Origin: Hypericum androsaemum
Taxonomy: Eukaryota; Streptophyta; Magnoliopsida; Malpighiales; Hypericaceae
Assembly: GCA_963995505.1 (NCBI GenBank)
Contig: OZ023199.1
Location: 1,736,001-1,800,000, forward strand
Direction of reading: 5' to 3'
DNA length: 64,000 nucleotides
This document shows, one piece after another, positions 1 through 10,762 of this stretch (positions are counted from its first letter, which is position 1; every line of letters starts with the position of its first letter). Position numbers and translations under genes: made by a program. Under the pieces are notes generated by a model, which did not search any database, was not told the origin of the DNA, and worked only from the letters and a program-made list of their open reading frames with translations.

Positions 1-380
1 GACCATTGACCCAATATTTCTATCATGAAACCCTAGCCAAACAGCCTCTATCGATCAAATTAAAATACGGTTCAGCGTCTCCTGTTAACATTTGTAGTAC
101 ACTAACTAAACATTTTTTTTCTTAAAACTAAACATTTGTGACTTTTGGTTTTTAAAGAAAAGAGAGGGAAAAAAGACAATGGCATTGGTTTCCCTTCGTA
201 TGAAACAAAAATTGGTGAATGCTTTTTTTCAATTTAAATTAAAAAATCCAAAAGCGACTTCCATTGTAAAAAAAAAAAAAAATCCGAAAGCCACTTTCAA
301 TTTAAATTGTTTTGTGACCATTCCACTTTTACAATGGAAGAGGCTTTTGAAATTTTTTTTTTCCTTTCGAACTTCATAAA
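1..380 (+). promoter_or_regulatory. Upstream module of F-box gene 1
   Basis: This stretch is recognisably the same as 5300-5700 and 9090-9470, the segments just upstream of F-box genes 2 and 3. Shared landmarks are the run at about 20-60 ending in tcgatcaaat and the conserved stretch from atggcattggtttccct at 179. It ends in a degenerate TATA-like cataaaagg at 375, where copies 2 and 3 have cataaatag. A transposon-like insertion follows immediately, so the presumed core promoter of gene 1 lies about 840 bp from its ATG, against about 100 bp in the other copies. Confidence 0.6.
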
Positions 381-386
381 AGGAAG

Positions 387-1180
387 TAGGGGTGAGCAAA
401 AAATTCGATATCCAAATTTTTTTTCGAATTCGGATTATCCGAAATTATATTTTGGAATTCGGATTCAAACTCAGATAGAAAATTAATTAATTCGGATATC
501 CGAAATATCCGATTTTTTAAAAGAACACTTAACTTTCACAGCCCACATATGAAATAACCGACTAGCAACCCATTAGAGAGGAGTCGGCCCAAATAATTTG
601 CCCACATAAAAACTTTCCAAAATTACCAAAGCCTTCCGGAATTAACAAAAAAAAAAATGCAAAACCCTAAAACCAAAATTCCCAATTTCTCGATCTTCCG
701 AAATCCCTAACCTTATCCCAAGCCATTGCCCGTTGAGCTCCTGTATCCTCGCTCGCTCTTGTCCGGGCACTGACACGGCGGACATGCCCAGACCCACATC
801 GGTGAGAGGATTCTCGTGAGGTTCCCTTGACCGTTCATTGTTGTGGATTTTGGTTCCCAATATCTTTCTTTCTTTCTGTGCTTTGTTCTCTGTTATTGGT
901 TCACTGTGAAGGTTTTAAATTCAGAAGTTGAGTGTGTTTTCTTGCTGGAATTATCATAGAAGGCTTTGGAGGAGTTGCGATTATTTTTGTGATGGTTATC
1001 TGAACATTGCAATCACAGCTCATAAAATCCCGATTATCCGAATCCGTATCCGAAAAGAATTCGGATATCGAATATCGGATAATTCCTTATTCGGATTCGG
1101 ATTGAGATATTAAAAATGCTATTTTGGATAATGCTAAATTCGGATAATTTGGATTCGGATAATCCGAATGCTCATTGAAG
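387..1180. mobile_element. hAT-like non-autonomous element (candidate) in the F-box 1 promoter
   Basis: The left end reads taggggtgagca, a common hAT-type terminus. The right end read in reverse gives a shorter match (tgagcattcgg). Both subterminal regions are packed with attcggatatccga-type repeats (400-510 and 1030-1165). F-box copies 2 and 3 lack this sequence between TATA region and ATG, so it is extra DNA. The interior (640-900) is less AT-rich, with promoter- or UTR-like aaaccctaa sequence that may be captured host DNA. No clean target-site duplication is visible and about 60 bp of flank looks lost, so the exact ends are inferred. Confidence 0.5.
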
Positions 1181-1218
1181 TTTTATCTCAGCTCACAATA
1201 TCAAAAGAATTCCAAACA

Positions 1219-2529
1219 ATGGCAACTATTCCAGAGGAACTCCTCAGAATTATCTTCTCTGGCCTGCCTGTGAAGAGCCTCTTACGGTTTAGGTGCCTAT
1301 CGAAATCAACATGTTCGCTCATTGACAACGCGGACTTCGCCAAGCTCCATCTTGACCAATCTGTCTCAAATGAATCTGACCTCTGCTTGGTCATTGATGA
1401 CCTAAAGCCGACAGGTACTGTGCGTTTCGTGGACGTGGACTTGGACGACAACTATCTGCTTCAACTTCATAGGTACATTTCAGGCAACCCTCTCCTATGT
1501 TCACAATTTTTATGCGAGTTTTTGCAAATTTCATTGCTGATTGTCACCAAATATTTTTTTTACTTATTATATAAACACAGGGAGTTGATATTTGACTACG
1601 AAAACCCGGAGGCTAAGTTTTTCGGCTCTTGCAATGGCCTGGTTGCATTGTACGAAGGTTCCATGTACGATTTACAAGGCATAATCCTGCGGAATCCATC
1701 CACCAATAAGCAACAATTGGTTGGCAACTTCTGGGGCGACGTGAAACACTGTGACACAATCCTTGATGGGTTCGGTTACGATTCGGTCAACGACGACTAC
1801 AAGCTTGTCCGGGTCAGGCAATGCCGTAGGGACCAAACAGCCAAGGCCGTGGTCTACAGTTCCAGGGCCAGGGTCTCCAGGACATTGCCCGACTGCCCTT
1901 ATGTCTACGCTCCAATCTTCGCAGGAGAACCCGGAATTTATGTGGCTGGTAACCTGCATTGGATTTATGATGAAGCCCTCAGGAGGGAGCAGATGATCAT
2001 AGGGTTCAATCTAACTACCGAAACCTTCCATATCGTGCCTCCTCCGATACCTCAAAACTACTTCTCCACTTTAGGTGTGAAAAGTCCATATGGACATCAA
2101 TTTCTTTTATTTCTCTCTCAAAGATTCTATTAAATCTTTATATTATTACATCGTGACGACCGTAAAATTATTCATGTAGGTGCACTTGGTGGCTTTCTTG
2201 CAAAGAGTTCCTACAGCCCCACAACCTACGACTGCGAGATATGGGTGATGAAAGAGTACAGTGTGGCAGCGTCGTGGACCAAGCTTGTGCGCATATCACG
2301 AGCCGAGCAGGAAGCATTCGGAGACATAACGTTGATAATGAGGGCGTTGTACCTTACTAGGAAGGAGGACAGGGTCCTCTTGGAAATAAACAGGGGTCAC
2401 CTCTACTGGTACAACATCGTACTTGGGAGGATTGAGTACTTCCAAGCTTTTGCCAATGTTCCTTGGTCCACATTCTACTCCCACCTTACGTCTAGGAGCC
2501 TTGTTTCACTTCCTGAAGCCGAGAATTAA
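1219..2529 (+). CDS. F-box protein, CPR1/CPR30-like (copy 1)
   Basis: Probable SCF ubiquitin-ligase substrate adaptor. Predicted exons are 1219-1472, 1581-2074 and 2180-2529 (365 aa), with GT-AG introns in the same places as copy 2. Residues about 4-40 form the F-box (IPEELLRIIFSGLPVKSLLRFRC); the rest matches F-box-associated domains, including LRNPSTNKQQ and GFGYDSVNDDYKLVRV. The ATG at 1219 aligns with the starts of copies 2 and 3; an earlier in-frame ATG at 1168 lies in inserted DNA. It lacks the acidic insert of copies 2 and 3, making it about 21 residues shorter. Intron 1 is 108 bp with no in-frame stop, so retention would keep the frame. The promoter is displaced by an insertion, so expression may differ. 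Confidence 0.88.
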
Positions 2530-3760
2530 ATAGGAAGGAGGAGTAGAACAGGTAGTAATTTAATTTTAAGTTCAAGTTTCTTATGTCATTTTTCTCGGTA
2601 AGTCGATTAATTTTATAAATACCCCAATAGTTGCACACTTGCACTAGGTATTGCAAAATGTAGGCTACACTAGTTGCATAGTAAACATCTTTGGGGACGC
2701 AGTTCGTTTTTGTGATGAAATCTTAAGAAACAAACCTCCAATTGCGTCCTTTCGTAACCTCCAATGACAAGTTTAATTTAAACTGTTTAAAGGTGTCCTA
2801 TGTTGCTCAACTGGAAACATGTCTTCCTCCGTCGTACCTTTGCCTCTAGCCTTGGAAGTTGGAACTACCTCCTGAGCTTGTTGGGCCAAATGGTGCGTCC
2901 TACTGTCACGCTACGGTGTCATGGAACATTTTTGTACATAGCGCAAGGCTGAGAATGGTGTCAGAAGGAAATACAGCATTGCAAAATTATCTTATTGTTG
3001 CAAAATCATAATCAATATTTTTGACCAACTTAAGGCTTTGAATGGTGTAATATATAGTATTTATTACGGTCGTTATTAATAAGATTATACCGTTTAAAAA
3101 AAAGTTAAGAATGTGCATGGATCCGAATGTTCTCTGTCTGCCAAGTGTAAGCAAGCAAGGGAGAGCACTTTGAATGATATATGTTTCGGCGAATCTTAAC
3201 AGATGAATACTCCTCATTGCGAAAAAAGATGAATACTTGTAAATGATATTCTAGAGAATGGCTTTTTTGTCCGGGACAATAAGGGAACGAACTTATGTAA
3301 TTAAATCTTTTGTTTTGAACAGGACTAATTTAGTATAATTTTTTTTTGTAATTTTATATTATTTTGGTCTCGCTCGGGTTCCTTGTAAATATTTTTCCCT
3401 AATAATTTTACTTACCAAAAAAAGTTGAATACTTCATCGCCACGTTGCATATATGCATGCGTATGGGGTTTTTTCTTCGAAATTACCTGATATAGGCCTT
3501 TAACATCTAGCCACATCCTCAACGCAAACTATGGCGCTGGATACAATGTTTGTCGAGCGAGATCGAGGCAATGACGAGTCAGGAAAAGGTAGAATGGCCT
3601 CAATTTCAACTGAGTAGGTAGAAAATACCTACAAGCGCGACATAACTTTTGTTCGGTAAGATATTCCCGTAACTTCAAGAAGGTATATCTCTCAATTGCA
3701 CGGTACGTGCCAGGACAACAGTGTGCTTTCCCAAGCAAGGCTCCCTAGAACAAGGATTTT
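2530..3760. other. Intergenic, downstream of F-box 1
   Basis: The first 60 bp resemble the 3' flanks of the other F-box genes (aacaggtagtaat). The rest is AT-rich, with only short overlapping frames and no family I recognise. Confidence 0.6.
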
Positions 3761-3961
3761 GGATTGAGTGGGGACAACATAAAAATTGTCCCTACGGAGG
3801 GGATTTCGTTTGGACCATCAGATTTCATTAAAAATCGTGTCTACAGATCTGACAGTCATCAAAAATCGTGTCTACAGATCTGACAGTCATCAAAAATCAT
3901 GTCTATAAATCAAAAATCTTGATCCATTTCAGTGGGGACAAGCCTTGTCCCCACTCAATCC
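3761..3961. mobile_element. MITE with 17-bp perfect terminal inverted repeats
   Basis: The ends are ggattgagtggggacaa (3761-3777) and its exact reverse complement (3945-3961), 201 bp in all. Inside, the unit atcaaaaatcgtgtctacagatctgacagt occurs twice, plus a partial third copy (about 3828-3915). No target duplication is obvious. A diverged relative starts at about 32012. Confidence 0.8.
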
Positions 3962-4809
3962 AACCCCGAAGGATTGCAAGATCTTACCATCATAATCTTT
4001 ACTTGGCTCTCTCCTAGAACTTGGTACATTCCCATTGGAACGTGGTGATAATATTGGTGTTAATCTCTCTGGAACTAAATCGTTTTTACCTGATTCATCG
4101 ACAAATATGATTTGATATAATTAATTGTTCAAATTTTATCATTTTTGAATAATGATAGACCGATACATGGTTCAATATTTATCTCCTGAATTTTATAGAA
4201 AGATCTAGATCAATTATATAAGCATTGTCACTTGCTAATTAGGAATTACCATAGAATTACTCATTATTCCTCGGGGTCCATTCTAGCTTCAAAACCTTGG
4301 CAACTTTTTTTATTGTTGCAAAAATGGTTGACTTCTCTCTATTGCCTAAGATCAAGTGAGCGATGCGGAGATATTGAACGAATTAAGCACAACAGAGAGA
4401 AGCCGAAGATTAGAATATTCAATTCCAGAGAGAAGGAGATGCTCCTCAGGTATGACATTATTGTTTCTGTTAGCATAAAATCGATTAGATCAGTTGAGCT
4501 TATGTTGTTCATCTTCTATCACATTTTCTGTAGATTTATCGTCAGGACATTGTCCAGCTAGAGTGAGACGCTTGCTCAAGTGGCATCTCATCCGAGGTGA
4601 TCGATGACGACGAAGATGACGTATATGTCTAGATATACCGAAACTAGTCAAAGTTGTTATGTTTTAATAACTACATGTACATGAATATAAATAAGTATAT
4701 TGATCTATATAACTTTATTAGATACGAATATGATGTTTAGAAAGAAAAGATTACACGCCTTGGACTAAGGATTGTTAGAGGCCCAAGATACATTTTACTT
4801 CTATCCATT
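3962..4809. other. Intergenic, no gene seen
   Basis: AT-rich sequence. The longest frame (4232-4561) has no recognisable domain and no counterpart near the other F-box copies. Confidence 0.6.
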
Positions 4810-5668
4810 ATTCATAAAGAGAACAAAACGAAGCTTACATCACGCTGTTGGCTATATATATATATATATATCAGAATTCAAATTTAGATCTCAATCCGAA
4901 TCCAAATTAGGATACTAAAAATGATTTTGATGCATTTAAAAATATGTTTTAAGGTTCAAATATCCAGATCCACTAAACTGAATATATTCAAGTATCTAAT
5001 CCATTATTGGATCTCCATATATGAGGAGAAAATTTACCGGTGTCATTGTAGAGCAGATTTTTTTATATTTAAAAAGTAAATTTATTAAGAATACTAGCCA
5101 GAAGGAGAAGTTGCAACTCCGTCATCGCCGATCTCATTAAACCCTGTAAGGACAAAGAGTACCGTCGAATATATCACGAGAACAAAATTTTTTCTGGCTC
5201 CGGATAACAATCATGAAAAAGGGCCAACTTCCAACCATGAAAATGGGCCAACACTAATATGGTGGAGCAGATTGTATCCTACCAATTAATATATATGATT
5301 TCAGCCCAAGATCCTTGACCCAATATTTCATGAAACCCCTAGCCAACAGCCTCTATCGATCAAATTATATTATTGCTCAGCTTCTCATATTAACATTTTT
5401 TTTTGGTCAAGCGTCTCATATTAACATTTGTACTTCACTAACATACATTTTTTTTAAACATTTGTGACTTTTGGTTTTGAACCAAAAGTCATGAGATATT
5501 ACTAACAAAAATATAATAAGAGGGAAAAAAGATAATGGCATTGGTTTCCCTCCACGAGAAACGAAAATTGGTGACTGATTTTTTATTTCGATTTAAGTTT
5601 TTTTTGAACATTCCACTTTTACGATGGAAGTGGCTTTTGGATGTTGTTTTTTGTGACCCTTGGAACTC

Positions 5669-5677
5669 CATAAATAG
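5669..5677 (+). promoter_or_regulatory. TATA-like box of F-box 2
   Basis: The sequence cataaatag lies 96 bp upstream of the ATG, inside the block ggaactccataaatagagcg that is conserved at 9421-9440. Confidence 0.55.
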
Positions 5678-5772
5678 AGCGGGACACACTTACACCTCTT
5701 CTCCCTCCCCACTGTTCTTCCGTAGTCAAGTATTATCCCGTATCTATCTCAACATCAAAAGAATTCCTGACA

Positions 5773-7089
5773 ATGGCATCCATCCCAGATGAAATCCTCC
5801 CGATGATCTACTCCGGCCTGCCCGTGAAGAGCCTCCTACGGTTTAGGTGCCTATCGAGACGGATATGTTCTCTCATCGACAACACGTTATTCGCCAAGTA
5901 CCATCTTCGGCAGTCTGTCAGAAATGAATCTGACCTCTGCTTGGTCCTCGACGACATGAAGCCGGCAGGTACTGTGCAGTTCATGGACCTGGACTTGGAC
6001 GACAACTACCTCCTCGAACTTCATAGGTAAGTTTCACTTTTTTTATTCAAATTTTCCAAGTTATTGCTGATTATTACAAAAAGCTTACGTATTAAATAAA
6101 CACAGGGAGTTGGCATTTGACAACGAAATCCGGGAGCCCAAGTTTCTCGGCACATGCAATGGCCTGGTTGCCTTGTCCACAGGTTCCGTGGACGGAGAGA
6201 TACAAGGCATGATCCTGCGGAATCCATCCACCAATAAGCAACAAGTGGTTGGCAACTTCTGGGGCGACGGATTCCTTGATCCGCATCAAGAAGATGTAAT
6301 CCTTAATGGGTTCGGTTACGATGCTGTCAACGACGACTACAAGCTTGTCCGGGTCAGGCTATGTCGCATCGAAGAGACAGCCAAGGCCGTGGTCTACAGT
6401 TCAAGGGCCGGGGCCTCCAGGACATTGCCTGACTGCCCTTATGTCTACGCTCCGATCGCCGGAATTGTACCCGGGATACATGTGGCTGGCAACCTGCATT
6501 GGATTGTAGGCAATGGCAACGATGATGCTCTCAGCGACTCGGACTCTGATGGAGAGCTCGAGGAGGAAGACGAGGAGGAGATGATCATAGCGTTGAATCT
6601 AACTACCGAAATCTTCCATGTCGTGCCTTCTCCGGCCCCACAAAACGTCTTCGCCCTTTTAAGTGCGAAATGACTATATGGTTATATAATTCAATTTTTA
6701 TACTACTACGTCGTGACCACCATAAAATTACTCCTGTAGGTGCACTCCGCGGATGCCTGGCAGTGAATTCATGCAACCCCGTTACGGACGACCTCGAGAT
6801 ATGGGTGATGAAAGAGTACGGTGTGGCAACTTCGTGGACCAAGGTTGTAACCATTTCCCTAGTCGAGCAGGAACTATTCGGACCTCCAAGACCGATATCG
6901 CTATCGTTGTACATTACTCGGAAGGGGGATAAGGTCCTTTTTGAGATAAATGGCAATTGCCTCTACTGGTTCAACACTATACTTAGGAGAGTTGAATACT
7001 TCCAAACCTTTGCCAATGTTCCCTGGCCCAATTTCCACGCCCGGCTGATGTCTAGGAGCCTTATCTCACTTCCTGGATTCCAGAATTAA
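5773..7089 (+). CDS. F-box protein, CPR1/CPR30-like (copy 2)
   Basis: Probable SCF substrate-recognition subunit. Exons 5773-6026, 6106-6662 and 6740-7089 give 386 aa. The N-terminal F-box reads IPDEILPMIYSGLPVKSLLRFRC; the C-terminal part carries the F-box-associated signatures LRNPSTNKQQ and LNGFGYDAVNDDYKLVRV. An acidic segment, SDSDSDGELEEEDEEE, lies about two-thirds along and is shared with copy 3 but absent from copy 1. Intron 1 (79 bp) begins with an in-frame TAA (agGTAAg), so unlike copy 1 it cannot be retained. Intron 2 is 77 bp and its donor sits in ttaaGTgcg, changing the junction Gly of copies 1 and 3 to Ser. No disabling lesion is visible. Confidence 0.9.
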
Positions 7090-8721
7090 TGGGAAAGAGG
7101 AGCCGAACAGGTAGTAATCTAATTTTAAGTTAGATTTAAAAAATTAATGTTATATATTGATGGGGACCAGTTCGTTTTTGCCCAGACAATGCTGCAGGGA
7201 GTTGATAAGAAGGAATGGAGCAAGGAAATTTGAAGTTGGGAAACTAGGCTTCTTGTGCAATTAAATTCACACATTTTATAATGACAGTATTATTTAGTTA
7301 TTTTCGTTGTAAACATTATTGTAAAAGCAGGGAAGACCTCTGTGATAATAAACAAACCACAAAATGTTATTTTCCATACCTTCTCTTCTCTTCATTTTTT
7401 TTAAAGTATATGACGTATAATGGTGTATATCCATACCTTCTCTTCTGCTAATTGTTGAGTTATATAACAAAGCCACTCCCACCATTCCACAACCCTAAAA
7501 AAGCCCGGTTTACATTACATTACGGTTGTTTTCGGTATTTACACTCCTGAGAATTTGATCAAAACGCAATAAGACCGTATATCCATATCCGTTTAAGTCC
7601 AAATATCCAAATATACCAGATCTCAATGTATATACAACCATCTAAATATTTTCAATCAGTATATATAATTAAGGCATGCTTATTTAAGTCCTCATCAGAG
7701 AAAAGTTCAGCAGCTACAAATAAAAATTATACAATTCCAACCATATGTAACATTAAAAATGATTAGAAAATTTACCTATTTTTTCGGAAGTCTCATTTTT
7801 CCGGAGCCTTACGACTGAACTGGGCCCATACAGAAGTAGGCTCTGGGCCTTGCGGTGGTCATATAGGGGTTTGTCATGCAGGAGGAAGAAGGGGAAGGTT
7901 GTCGTTACAAACTTATGATTCGATCATTAGTTAAATTATTGATATCATCAGATATCAGTTAAAGGAGATCCATCCTTTATCCATCCTTTAACTGATAATT
8001 AAAAAATGTTAAACAAAATGTTAAATTATTGATGCGATCTTAAAAAATGTTTTGCAATAGTTTTCCACGGTGCGTGCGTACATGGGTTAAATTAGGGATT
8101 TAGAGCCGACCTCAAGGTCTATGTGTTCAAGACTCGTTGTCAACTAATATTAAATTGATATGGAACTGAGTTATCAAAAGGGTAAGGGCATGTTGATCCC
8201 GAATTTTACAAATAATATAAAATTATAAATATATACTAATTTTTTAATACCGAAATCTCCATCTTACCCTATCCAATTTTAATCTTTTATTTGCTTGTTT
8301 CAATTTTTATATTGATTTTTTGAACGAACGAATTAATTGTATTCGTATTTTTTATGTCTTCTTCCTACTTGTGAAAAATCAAATTATAACTTAATTTTTT
8401 TTAATAATATTTAAATAACACAGATTCGTATTGCGTCCAATTTTAGCAACTCAAACCCTAAAAATCTGGAATTTTTTTTTTCAGAATTAAAGCCTGCTGC
8501 TTGTATTATCTAACCTTTGACCATATCAAAAACCTTATGGCAATTTGCAAATAAAACGCAATTAATCATCTCTTTACGGATCCAGGTTGGACATAATATA
8601 AAATTCCAACCTCGTAACTCCTAAGCTCTTAATTCCTTCCCCGCGCTAACTTAAACCTTCAAAATAAATAATTAAAGGACAAAAAAATCGTAATAGAGAG
8701 AGAAGAAGAGGAAGAGAGAGT
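7090..8721. other. Shared downstream block, partial promoter-like module
   Basis: Parallels 10763-12330. At 7821 it has tgggcccata and ctctgggcc (site II/TCP-type motifs), followed by a short ATG-initiated frame at 7876 (MQEEEG...) that does not extend to a gene. The TATA present in the unit 3 counterpart is degraded here. From about 8500 the sequence is the 5' flank and UTR of the truncated SPT4 copy. Confidence 0.6.
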
Positions 8722-8814
8722 ATGGGAAGCCAACAACCGGCGCAAATTCCGACCAGCTTCGGCCAGGAGCTAAGGGCCTGTCTCCGTTGCCGCCTCGTCA
8801 AAACCTACGATCAG
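8722..8814 (+). pseudogene. SPT4: SPT4 exon 1 fragment (duplicated 5' end)
   Basis: Encodes the first 31 residues of an SPT4-like protein, beginning MGSQQPAQIPTSFGQELRAC and ending KTYDQ at a GT donor. After four intron bases the SPT4 sequence stops and the F-box upstream block begins, so there is no gene beyond exon 1. This copy keeps the zinc-binding pair CLRC, whereas the full-length copy at 13043 has CLRY. Its 5' UTR, ggaagagagagtatggg, is the uninterrupted version of the site occupied by the transposon at 12339. Confidence 0.9.
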
Positions 8815-9426
8815 GTCAAATAATGAGAACAAATGAAGCATACATCACACTGTTGGATATATATGTATGTGTGCATTCGATTCCAAATCTCCATCCGAAT
8901 CCAAATCTGGATACTAAAAATGATTTTGATGCGTTTAATAATCTGTTTCAAGGTTGAAATATCCAGATCCACTAAATCTGAATATACTCAAGGATCTAAT
9001 CCATAATTGGATCTACATATATGAGGAGAAAATTTACTGGTGTCAATGTGGAGCAGATTGTATCCTACCAATTAATATCTATAATTTCAGCCCAAGACCT
9101 TTAACCCAATATTTCTATCATGAAACCCTAGCCAACAGCTTCTATCGATCAAATTAAATTATCGTTCAACGCCTCCTATCAACATTTGTACTTCACTAAC
9201 TAACATTTTTTAAAAACATTCGTGGCTTTTGGTTTTGAACCAAAAGTCATGAGATAGTTACTAACAAAGAGAAAAGAGAGGGAAAAAAGACAATGGCATT
9301 GGTTTCCCTCCATGAGAAACGAAAATTGGCGAATGATTTTTTTTTTCAATTTAAATTGTTTTGTGAACATTCCAATTCTATAATGGAAGTGGCTTTTGGA
9401 TGTTGTTTTAGTGACCCTTGGAACTC

Positions 9427-9435
9427 CATAAATAG
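9427..9435 (+). promoter_or_regulatory. TATA-like box of F-box 3
   Basis: The sequence cataaatag lies 90 bp upstream of the ATG in the block conserved with copy 2. Confidence 0.55.
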
Positions 9436-9524
9436 AGCGGGACACTTGCACCTTGTCTACCTCCCCACTGTTCTTCCATAGTCAAGTTTAATCCCATATC
9501 TCAACATCAAAAGAATTCCTGACA

Positions 9525-10762
9525 ATGGCATCTATACCAGATGAAATCCTCGCGACTATCTTCTCCGGCCTGCCAGTGAAGAGCCTCTTACGGTTTAGGT
9601 GCCTATCGAGACGGATGTGTTCCCTCGTCGACGACACGGAATTCGCCAAGTCCCATCTTCGTCAATCTGTCAGAAATGAATCTGACCTCTGTCTGGCCCT
9701 TGATGACTTGAAGCCGGCCGGTATTGTGCATTTCATGGACCTGGACTTGGACGATAACTACCTGCTCGAACTTCATAGGTACATAACTTCATAAAATTCT
9801 TGCTGTTCACAAGTTTTATGCAACAGAAAGTTTACGTATTAAATAAACACAGGGAGTTGGCAATTGACGACGAGATACGGGAGGTCAAATTTCTCGGCAC
9901 ATGCAATGGCCTGATTGCCTTGTCCGAAGGTTTCGTGAACGGAGACTTACAAGGCATGATCCTGCGGAATCCATCGACCAATAGGCAACAATCGGTTGGC
10001 AACTTCTGGGGAGACGGATTCCTTGATCCGTTTCACGAAGACGTGATCCTTAATGGGTTCGGTTACGATGCTGACAACGACGACTACAAGCTCGTCCGGG
10101 TCAGGCTATGTCAAATGGAAGAGACAGCCAAGGCCGTGGTGTACAGTTTCAGGGCCGGGGGATCGAGGACATTGCCCGACTGCGATTATGTCTACGCTCC
10201 AATCGCGGGAAATTCACCCGGGATATATGTGGCTGGCAACCTGCATTGGATTGTAAGCAGTGGCAACGTTGATCCTCCCAGCGACTCGGACTCTGATGAA
10301 GACCTCGAGGAGGAAGACGACATGGAGGAGATGATCATAGGGCTCAATCTAACCACCGAGACCTTCCATGTCGTGCCTTCTCCGGCCCCACAAAACTTCT
10401 TCGCCACTTTAGGTGCACTCCGGGGCTGCCTGGCGATGAGTTCAAGCAACCCCGAAACGCTCGACCTGGAGATATGGGTGATGAAAGAGTACAGCGTGGC
10501 AACGTCGTGGACTAGGCTTGTGTGCATACCCCTAGCCGAGCAGGAGGTATTCGGAATCCCTGGGCCGATATCGAGAGTGTTGCACCTTACTCCGAAGGGG
10601 GACAGGGTCCTTGTGGAGATAAATTGCACTTATCTCTACTGGTACAATATTGCAAATTCGAGAATCGAATACTTCGAAGCCTTTGCCAATGTTCCTTCAC
10701 CCAACTTCTTCGCCCAGCTTATGTCTAGGAGCCTTATTTCACTTCCTGGGTTCCAAAATTAA
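9525..10762 (+). CDS. F-box protein, CPR1/CPR30-like (copy 3, one intron lost)
   Basis: Probable SCF substrate adaptor of 387 aa from exons 9525-9778 and 9853-10762. The F-box is at residues 4-40 (IPDEILATIFSGLPVKSLLRFRC); F-box-associated motifs (LRNPSTNRQQ, NGFGYDADNDDYKLVRV) follow; an acidic stretch DSDSDEDLEEEDDMEE is near residue 255. Intron 1 (74 bp) matches the other copies, but intron 2 is absent: cactttaggtgcactccgg is continuous at 10407, exactly at the exon joint of copies 1 and 2. The reading frame is open and the 3' flank (tgggaaggagg) matches the siblings. No lesion seen. Confidence 0.92.

Larger units (their letters stand above)
4810..8817 (+). repeat. Tandem duplication unit 2 (F-box 2 plus SPT4 exon 1)
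   Basis: Runs from agagaacaaaacgaagc to the break inside SPT4 intron 1 at about 8815-8818. It parallels 8818-13140: same upstream block, F-box gene, downstream block with tgggcccata, then SPT4 5' end. Unit 2 has about 210 bp of extra sequence at about 5058-5265; unit 3 has the 695-bp element at 12339. Confidence 0.85.

Noticed and set aside
179..379. Conserved short frame starting MALVSL upstream of all three F-box genes (179, 5535, 9293) as an upstream ORF
   Set aside because: It begins upstream of the TATA-like box in copies 2 and 3, so it is unlikely to be in the mRNA. The reading frames diverge after about 12 codons, so conservation is that of duplicated DNA.
4232..4561. 109-codon frame in the first F-box spacer
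   Set aside because: No recognisable motif, absent from the other duplication units, no splice or promoter support.
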